Below, piece after piece: positions 31,466 through 36,448 of a DNA stretch of 36,448 bases (within the stretch, counting starts at the first letter, position 1; every line of letters begins with the position of its first letter). The stretch is taken from NCBI GenBank assembly GCA_009928645.1, contig SACH01000027.1, positions 1 through 36,448 on the forward strand, given 5' to 3'. A model generated the notes under the pieces. It had not been told where the DNA came from and did not search any database. It saw only the letters and a program-made list of their open reading frames with translations. The stretch comes from Gammaproteobacteria bacterium. GTDB taxonomy: Bacteria > Pseudomonadota > Gammaproteobacteria > Chromatiales > Chromatiaceae. The position numbers and the translations under genes are program-made.

Positions 31466-32796
31466 CGAGGGGCGTCCCCAGCACCAGTCTCGGGCGGATG
31501 TTCTTCAGGGGCGCCAGCCCCTGTTTCCTGAACCCCACGCGTTGGTTGTTGTTGCGGTACGCGTGCCTGCTGGGCTTGTTGTTGCTGCGGGGCTTGAGAC
31601 TGCTGGGCTTCCCATGCTACCTGCACCCCCTCCGCCCCAAAGATGGGTGGCGGTCCGAAGCTGCCCAGCAGGCCGAGCAAGGCCTGGCGGCTGAGAATGT
31701 GCTGGTTGTGGTAATTGAGGATGCGCTTCATGTCGAAGCGCAGGCTGATCCCCGGCAGGGCGGCACTGGGGTCCGCGGGATCGCTGGCGATGACGGTGAT
31801 CTCCGTCGGGTCCACCCCCTCCAGCCGGGCGAGGCGCTGGATCAGGGCGGGGACGGACAGACCCTCCAGGGCCCCCTCCTCCAACTCGCCGGTGAGGGTC
31901 ATGGCGTCATCGTTCTCCGCCAGGGGGACCCCGAAGCAGTGATCGATACCCAGCTTGGCCCGCAGCACATCGGCCACGCAGCCGAAGGCCCGGCACGCCA
32001 GGGCAATCTTGTAGCCCATGGTCTTCAGGGTCTGGATCAGTTCCAGGGTGCCGGAACCCACCTCCACCGCCCGCGCTACCTGGATCATCACCTCCAGCGG
32101 CAGGCTTTCCAGGCAGCCGGCGGCCCGACACAGGCAATCACCCTCGCTCGGTCCCAGGGTGGTCTCCAGGCTGGCGGCCGGAATGCCGGCCAGGCGCAGG
32201 ATTTCCTCCCGGGTCGCCCGCGCCATCAGGCTGGTGCGGATATCAAAGAGCAGGACGCGCTTCTTCTTGTTGAAGACGTCTTCGCTCTGGAACAGGGTGT
32301 CGATCCCCAACTCGCCCATGCGCAGCCGCAAGGCCCCCTGGAGGTTTTCCAGGGGAATGGCGCAACGGTCGAGGTCCACCATCAGCTCCATGAGGAAGAC
32401 CCCCTCCCGGGCGATCATCTCCGCCAGGTCAACGTTGATGTCATAGGTCTTGAGCAGGCCGGTCACGGCGGCGACGATCCCCGGCCGGTCCCGGCCCAAC
32501 AGGATCAGCAGCAGCGGCTGGCGCGCGCCGCGCCTGGGCAGTGGACGATACTCGTCCACCTGGAGGTCCAGGCCCGTCTCCTGGGACAGGCGCCTCACCA
32601 GATCCGCCAATTCGACTTTCCCCAGATCCGCCGCGGCCAGATCAACCACCATGAACAGGGTGAAGAGCCCATGGAGGACATCCTGACGCAGGTCGATGAT
32701 GTTGCCCTGGACCGCCGCCACCGGGGTGGTGATGCGCTCGACCAAGCCGACGGCATCCGGGCCGGTGCCGAAGATGATGAAGAGCTTTTCATTCAT
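31462..32796 (-). CDS. ACT-ACT protein with degenerate SerB-like HAD domain
   Basis: A 444-residue protein. Two ACT-type regulatory domains (about 5-85 and 93-170; LLLILLGRDRPGIVAAVTGLL) precede a phosphoserine-phosphatase-like HAD domain (about 180-365). The HAD motifs are eroded. The DxDST nucleophile loop reads FDIRTSL (185-190), keeping the first Asp but losing the second. The Ser/Gly loop is ALACRAFG, and GDGAND reads ASDPAD (337-342). Phosphatase activity is therefore doubtful; an amino-acid or C1-sensing regulatory role is inference. The C-terminus (about 395-444) is Gln/Pro-rich low complexity. It is 40 bases after the KaiC-like/PPDK-N gene and overlaps fhs. Automatic annotation would likely call it SerB. 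Confidence 0.85.
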   Translation of the reverse strand: MNEKLFIIFGTGPDAVGLVERITTPVAAVQGNIIDLRQDVLHGLFTLFMVVDLAAADLGKVELADLVRRLSQETGLDLQVDEYRPLPRRGARQPLLLILLGRDRPGIVAAVTGLLKTYDINVDLAEMIAREGVFLMELMVDLDRCAIPLENLQGALRLRMGELGIDTLFQSEDVFNKKKRVLLFDIRTSLMARATREEILRLAGIPAASLETTLGPSEGDCLCRAAGCLESLPLEVMIQVARAVEVGSGTLELIQTLKTMGYKIALACRAFGCVADVLRAKLGIDHCFGVPLAENDDAMTLTGELEEGALEGLSVPALIQRLARLEGVDPTEITVIASDPADPSAALPGISLRFDMKRILNYHNQHILSRQALLGLLGSFGPPPIFGAEGVQVAWEAQQSQAPQQQQAQQARVPQQQPTRGVQETGAGAPEEHPPETGAGDAPR

Positions 32797-32836
32797 GGGC
32801 GGAAATCTCAGATCTCATGGCTCGGGGGTAGCTGAC

Positions 32837-35476
32837 CTAACCCGCTGACGCTGGACGCGGCGGATCTTCATGGCCCAGGTAGCAGAAGACCTTCTGCTCC
32901 AGGGAACTGGCCCAGAGGGTCAGCCGGGCCTGGTCATCCGCCGGGTCGATCACCTTGACCGCGTGGGCCCAGCGGGCCTCCTCGGGGACCAGGACCGCCA
33001 GGCGGTTGGAGGACTGCTCGAAGAACTCCAGGTTCCACTGGTTGCCCTCCCGGCCGGGGAAGAGGGCCAGGTAGAGCATGTCCCACTCCACCAGGTCGTT
33101 GAAGAAGTGGGTCCCCAGGGAGACGTCGGGTACCAGGTTCTCGCGCATGGCGACGATCTCGCACAGCACGGCGACCTTGTCGATCTCGGCAAAGGCAACG
33201 GGCACGCCGAGCATGGGCATGGTGGTGCCCCAGCGCCCGGGGCCCAGTAGCATGACCCGGCGCGGCTCCTTGTCCACACGCAGGATGCGGCCAATGAGGC
33301 GGGCCACCGCGTAACGGTCCTGCATGGGCAGCAGGCCATAGACCCCAGGCATGACATAGATGATGCGGTCGATGCCGAGCTGACGACTCTTGCCGATGAC
33401 GGCCCCCGCGGCCTCCAGCACCAACTCGCCCGCGGCGGCCAGGGTCGGCAGGTTGGCCCCGGCGGTATCGGTGGTGAGTTGCAGGGGGCGACACTGCACC
33501 AGGTTGATGCGATAGCCCTCGCCGTCCTCACCCTCGCCAAAGTTGGCGGTAAATTCGACATCCACCGGATTGTCGTAGGCCTCCTCGATGATGCGCATCA
33601 TCTCCCGCATGTCGTTGACGAAGGGGGTCTGGGACAGGAGATGGTCGAAGGTCAGGAGGTGGACGTCCGGCGCCGGCCGGCCCTGGTTGGCCGCCCGCCG
33701 CGCCAGCCCCTCGTCCCGGGAGCTGAAGATGTGCAGGGGGAGATCATCCTTGCGGGCCGACATGTCGGTGAATTCCACCGCCACCACCTGGCTGGCGTCC
33801 AGGTCGATGACATCCACCCGCCGCTGGGAGTATTGGCGCACCTCGTCGTCGTCGCTCTCCGGCCGGCGCTTGGGGGCGTTGAGGGCCACCACCCGGGTGT
33901 AGTCGTCGTCGGAGCGGTCCACCGCCCGGGTGCCCAGGCCGAAGACCAGGCGCACCATGCCGGCGGCGGGGTCGATGAGCTTGTGCCAGGCGTAGGGATT
34001 CTTCGACAGACCCACCCCGGCGACCTGGGGGAAGAAGTGACTGCCATAGCGCCGGCCGGAGACGCGCTGCACCAGCAGGGACATCTGCTCGTCCCGGTCG
34101 AGGAGGCCACGCTGCTCGCGATAGCGCAGGGCCTTCTCGCTCAGGGTGCTGGCGTAGATGGTCTTGACGGCGGCCAGGAAGTCATCGAGGCGCTTCTGGT
34201 GGGAGCCCTGGTTGGCGCAGAAGACGCTCTCGTACTTGCCGGCGAAGGCATTGCCGTAGCTGTCCTCCAGCAGGGAGCTGGAGCGGACGATGATGGGCGA
34301 CTGGCTGAAGTAGTCCAGCATCTCGACGAACTCCTCCATAAGCTCGGTGGGGAAACGCCCGGTGATGATGCGCCGGCGGGCCTCGTGGAGGTCATCGAGC
34401 AGGGCGTCCTGACCAGTGATCTGACGCTGGCGGTGTAACCAGCAGCCATTGTCCACCAGGTAGGAGTAATAGACGTCCGAGCCGATATAAAAGGAGTCGT
34501 GGGCCTCCAGTAGCTCCCGCCAGCGGGGATCGACCTTACGCAGGATGGCCCGGGCCAGCAGCATGCCGACGGATTTACCCCCAATCAGGCCGGTGCCGAT
34601 GATGCGCTTCCAGATGGCGACCAGGTCACCGAGATCGAGGTACTTTTCAGCCAGGGTCAGCACCCGTTCCTCTCGGCTGAAGACCATCTCGGTCAGGGTG
34701 CGGAAGACCTCCTGGGCCTCGTCCCCCACGTCCTCGCCGCGCTCCTGCCGTTCCCAGATCCGCTCAGCGTGGAGGAAGGTCCGATTCCATTTGCCGAGGC
34801 GGAAGTGCACGGCATCCAGTCCCGCCCAGGGTTTGGCGGTGAGGATCTCGGCGATGGTGGCGCTGTCGGAGATGGGCGTGAAACGGTCGCCCTCCCAGAC
34901 ATGCAGCATGTTCATGGTCGGCGAGTAGCGGTGCTCGACCTTGGTGGGCTGGATGTAGACCTTGCCCTTGTGGCGGTAGACCTCGGTGAGGATCTGGGTG
35001 GTGCGGGAGATGGGCCCGGTGGCCTGGGTGGAATGGGTGTTGCGTAGCAGGGGGAAGTAGGCCAGGGACTCCAGGTCGAAGACATAGGGGCAGGTCAGCA
35101 TGAAGAAATTGCCCAGCATACGGTCGCTGGACCAGGCCTCGGCCAGGGTCGAGAGGCAGTCGAAGACAAAGAAGGCCCCGCGCCCCGCTTCGCGGATCTC
35201 CGCCCGCACCTGGGTGATGAAGCGCTCGAAGCCGATACCGACGTCGATCTCCCGCACCTCCCCATGATCGGCCTCCCGCAGCAACGGGGGGTGATTGGCG
35301 AAGCGGAAGTAGATCAGTCGCCGTCCCTCCTTGTGCGCCGCCCGGCAATAGGCCGGGACCAGAGGGGCAAAATCGGCGATATCGTCCAGATGCCAGACCA
35401 GATTGTCGCCGGGCAGCAGGCCGCGGAAGACGCGATCCAGGGCGGTGATGCCGGTGCTGAAATGGGATTCGATCAT
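32837..35476 (-). CDS. KaiC-like/PPDK N-terminal (PEP/pyruvate-binding) domain protein
   Basis: An 879-residue cytoplasmic protein. The N-terminus (about 5-235) looks like a KaiC/RecA fold (FSTGITALDRVFRGLLPGDNLVWHL), but the Walker A loop is missing (LDDIADFA stands in its place). A PEP-synthase/PPDK nucleotide-binding domain (about 290-660) has TGLIGGKSVGMLL, IIVRSSSLLEDSYGNAFAGKYES, TIYASTLSEKALRYR and VQCRPL. A third domain (about 680-860; LLGPGRWGTTMPMLGVPVAFAEI, VSLGTHFFNDLVEWDMLY) replaces the phosphohistidine and PEP-binding domains, so a full PEP synthase reaction is unlikely. The frame extends to 35620. ATG 35476 has AGG seven bases upstream and gives the family-like start. It leads the operon with the SerB-like gene and fhs. 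Confidence 0.87.
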   Translation of the reverse strand: MIESHFSTGITALDRVFRGLLPGDNLVWHLDDIADFAPLVPAYCRAAHKEGRRLIYFRFANHPPLLREADHGEVREIDVGIGFERFITQVRAEIREAGRGAFFVFDCLSTLAEAWSSDRMLGNFFMLTCPYVFDLESLAYFPLLRNTHSTQATGPISRTTQILTEVYRHKGKVYIQPTKVEHRYSPTMNMLHVWEGDRFTPISDSATIAEILTAKPWAGLDAVHFRLGKWNRTFLHAERIWERQERGEDVGDEAQEVFRTLTEMVFSREERVLTLAEKYLDLGDLVAIWKRIIGTGLIGGKSVGMLLARAILRKVDPRWRELLEAHDSFYIGSDVYYSYLVDNGCWLHRQRQITGQDALLDDLHEARRRIITGRFPTELMEEFVEMLDYFSQSPIIVRSSSLLEDSYGNAFAGKYESVFCANQGSHQKRLDDFLAAVKTIYASTLSEKALRYREQRGLLDRDEQMSLLVQRVSGRRYGSHFFPQVAGVGLSKNPYAWHKLIDPAAGMVRLVFGLGTRAVDRSDDDYTRVVALNAPKRRPESDDDEVRQYSQRRVDVIDLDASQVVAVEFTDMSARKDDLPLHIFSSRDEGLARRAANQGRPAPDVHLLTFDHLLSQTPFVNDMREMMRIIEEAYDNPVDVEFTANFGEGEDGEGYRINLVQCRPLQLTTDTAGANLPTLAAAGELVLEAAGAVIGKSRQLGIDRIIYVMPGVYGLLPMQDRYAVARLIGRILRVDKEPRRVMLLGPGRWGTTMPMLGVPVAFAEIDKVAVLCEIVAMRENLVPDVSLGTHFFNDLVEWDMLYLALFPGREGNQWNLEFFEQSSNRLAVLVPEEARWAHAVKVIDPADDQARLTLWASSLEQKVFCYLGHEDPPRPASAG

Positions 35477-35950
35477 GCCGTTACCTGCGAGACTGAAGGG
35501 GCTGAGGAGCGGACCCCGGGCTGACGGGCTACCGGGCGCGGACCTGGGCTGGCAGGCCACCAAGCAGGGGCCTAGCCTCCACCGGAGGTGGCCACCCCTC
35601 CCGAGAGGTGGCACGACCACTGACAGAAACTAAAACCCATGCCTGGCATCGCCAACGCCGTGAGCCAATGCCATCGGTGACTCATCGGATTATATGCCCT
35701 GACCGGCGGGGGACCTAAGGCTACCCACGGCCTGGCTCGCCCCGCTCCCAACGGCCGGCACGGTATCCTTGCCGCCGGGCCGCCCAGCAACCACCGCTTG
35801 GCTCCCGCCAAGGAAACGCGACCATTGCAGGACATCATGGGCGGGATTACAATTATTTAATTAATTGTTTCTAATATACAAACTGCCCGCCACCGTCCGC
35901 CACGGCTCGGACCAAGCCCGCGGGACAGGCACAGACCAGAGGTATCGTCC
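35477..35950. other. 474-bp divergent intergenic region
   Basis: This separates the divergent PPDK-N and glycosyltransferase genes. The half near the PPDK-N gene is GC-rich with no recognisable gene; an 88-codon minus-strand frame (35572-35838) has no ribosome site or family resemblance. Near 35580-35610 CACCGGAGGTGGCC and CCGAGAGGTGGC form an imperfect repeat. The half near the glycosyltransferase gene has a conspicuous AT-rich palindrome (35849-35868) followed by TAATAT. Confidence 0.6.
35849..35877 (+). promoter_or_regulatory. AT-rich palindrome and -10-like box before the glycosyltransferase gene
   Basis: ACAATTA (35849-35855) and TAATTGT (35862-35868) form a perfect 7-bp inverted repeat with a 6-base spacer. 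TAATAT (35872-35877) fits a -10 box 74 bases before the GTG. No clear -35 is present, so the palindrome may bind an activator or repressor. Confidence 0.4.
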
Positions 35951-36448
35951 GTGTTAACCCGTTACACCCTGATGGTTTTTGGCCAGGAGGACGCCCTCTA
36001 CTGGCAAGCGCACTGGGCGATCCTCAGCCTGCTGGCCCGGGCCGAGCCACCCTTCGAGATCCTGGTCTCCACGGACCAGCCCCGCTATTTCCACTGGTTT
36101 GGCGATGCCATCCGCGTCCAGGGGATGTCCGCGGACGAACTGAACGACTGGCTCGGTCCCCAACGGTACTTCTTCCGCGCCTTGATCAAGACCCTGGAGA
36201 TCGGCCTGGACGCCAACCCCAAGGCGGACGTCGCCATTTACATGGATACCGACATGATCATCAATCGGGATTTCGCCCCCGTCATCGCCGGGGCCCTCCA
36301 GGGCGACATCTACATGGAATGTCTGGAATACAAGCTTTACGACAGCGGCCGCCAGGGCAACAAGGGCGCCAAGGCCCTGTGGCAACTGGTGGGTGACCGG
36401 GAGTGGGACGGGGTGCGGATCGACCGCGACACCCAGATGTGGAACACC
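35951..36448 (+). CDS. GT-A-like glycosyltransferase, 5' part (runs off the window)
   Basis: A continuous frame of 166 codons from GTG 35951 to the window edge. The start LTRYTLMVFGQEDALYWQAHWAILSLL, the strand FEILVSTDQP, and VAIYMDTDMIINRDF with a DxD motif (D99, D101) match the GT-A nucleotide-sugar-binding fold, in which DxD holds the metal and the UDP- or GDP-sugar. The mid-part (LYDSGRQGNKGAKALW, TQMWNT) is consistent with that fold. The GTG has an AGAGG ribosome site (35938-35942). The closest family and the sugar cannot be assigned from the fragment. The gene is divergent from the PPDK-N operon. Confidence 0.7.
   Translation, partial: MLTRYTLMVFGQEDALYWQAHWAILSLLARAEPPFEILVSTDQPRYFHWFGDAIRVQGMSADELNDWLGPQRYFFRALIKTLEIGLDANPKADVAIYMDTDMIINRDFAPVIAGALQGDIYMECLEYKLYDSGRQGNKGAKALWQLVGDREWDGVRIDRDTQMWNT

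Noticed and set aside
30227-31531. 434-codon plus-strand frame opposite fhs
   Set aside because: Antisense of a highly conserved enzyme, with a His/Gln/Gly-rich composition characteristic of such shadows.
31462-32796. Plain assignment as phosphoserine phosphatase serB
   Set aside because: The HAD nucleophile and metal motifs are degenerate (FDIRTS and ASDPAD), so the enzyme name is not supported.
32837-35476. Phosphoenolpyruvate synthase (ppsA)
   Set aside because: Only the N-terminal nucleotide-binding domain is present; the phosphohistidine and PEP-binding domains are replaced by another domain.
35954-36385. 143-codon minus-strand frame at the right edge
   Set aside because: The plus strand has a ribosome site, a GTG start and a DxD-containing GT-A-like protein; the minus frame has no recognisable features.

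Overview
The window is GC-rich with a dense, ordinary bacterial gene layout. It most resembles an autotrophic gammaproteobacterium, probably a purple sulfur bacterium of the Chromatiaceae or a close relative. The basis is a proteobacterial class I phosphoribulokinase with a class I (FbaB-type) aldolase, a gammaproteobacterial miaB-phoH-ybeY order, and protein sequences that read like that group. The taxonomic call is inference; no rRNA or marker search was possible.

Layout. (1) 1-7000, central carbon metabolism and signalling: the tail of a DUF29-type gene, fbaB, a convergent BT1-like transporter gene, a PAS-GGDEF-EAL-CZB cyclic-di-GMP protein, and prk behind a terminator-like leader. (2) 7000-12000, minus-strand RNA-maintenance operon: miaB, phoH (ybeZ), ybeY and an RNase T2-family protein, the last two joined by a TGATG overlap. 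The gap before it holds a palindromic element and three tandem 58-bp repeats. (3) 12100-12800, a PIN-toxin/antitoxin pair bracketed by an imperfect 35/36-bp direct repeat that abuts the miaB start on one side. (4) 12900-29600, a long run of predominantly exported or lipid-anchored proteins built around two caspase-fold (C14) proteases. It includes a CsgG-like/DUF4384 protein, a caspase with an EF-hand and a DUF4384-like tail, an OmpA-like protein, and a 1200-residue WD40/peptidoglycan-binding/PDZ/caspase protein. A TPR lipoprotein, two LPP20/FlgT-like proteins, a glycine-zipper lipoprotein and a DUF302 protein follow. An ADP-ribosylglycohydrolase, a YbjQ protein and a Tat-exported Cds1-like PLP enzyme lie within this stretch. 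(5) 29680-35480, a minus-strand operon: KaiC-like/PPDK-N protein, ACT-ACT protein with a degenerate SerB-like HAD domain, and formate-tetrahydrofolate ligase. (6) The right end starts a GT-A-like glycosyltransferase gene that runs off the window.

The best candidates for undescribed biology are the envelope caspase locus (4) and the three-gene operon (5). In (4), the ompA-like/caspase pair and the giant caspase gene diverge from one shared 259-bp control region. In (5), a probably non-catalytic SerB homologue is translationally coupled to fhs. A recurring oddity is low-complexity sequence inserted into or added to housekeeping proteins: YbeY, Fhs, the RNase T2 protein and the SerB-like protein.

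No tRNA, rRNA, CRISPR array, transposase or integrase was recognised.
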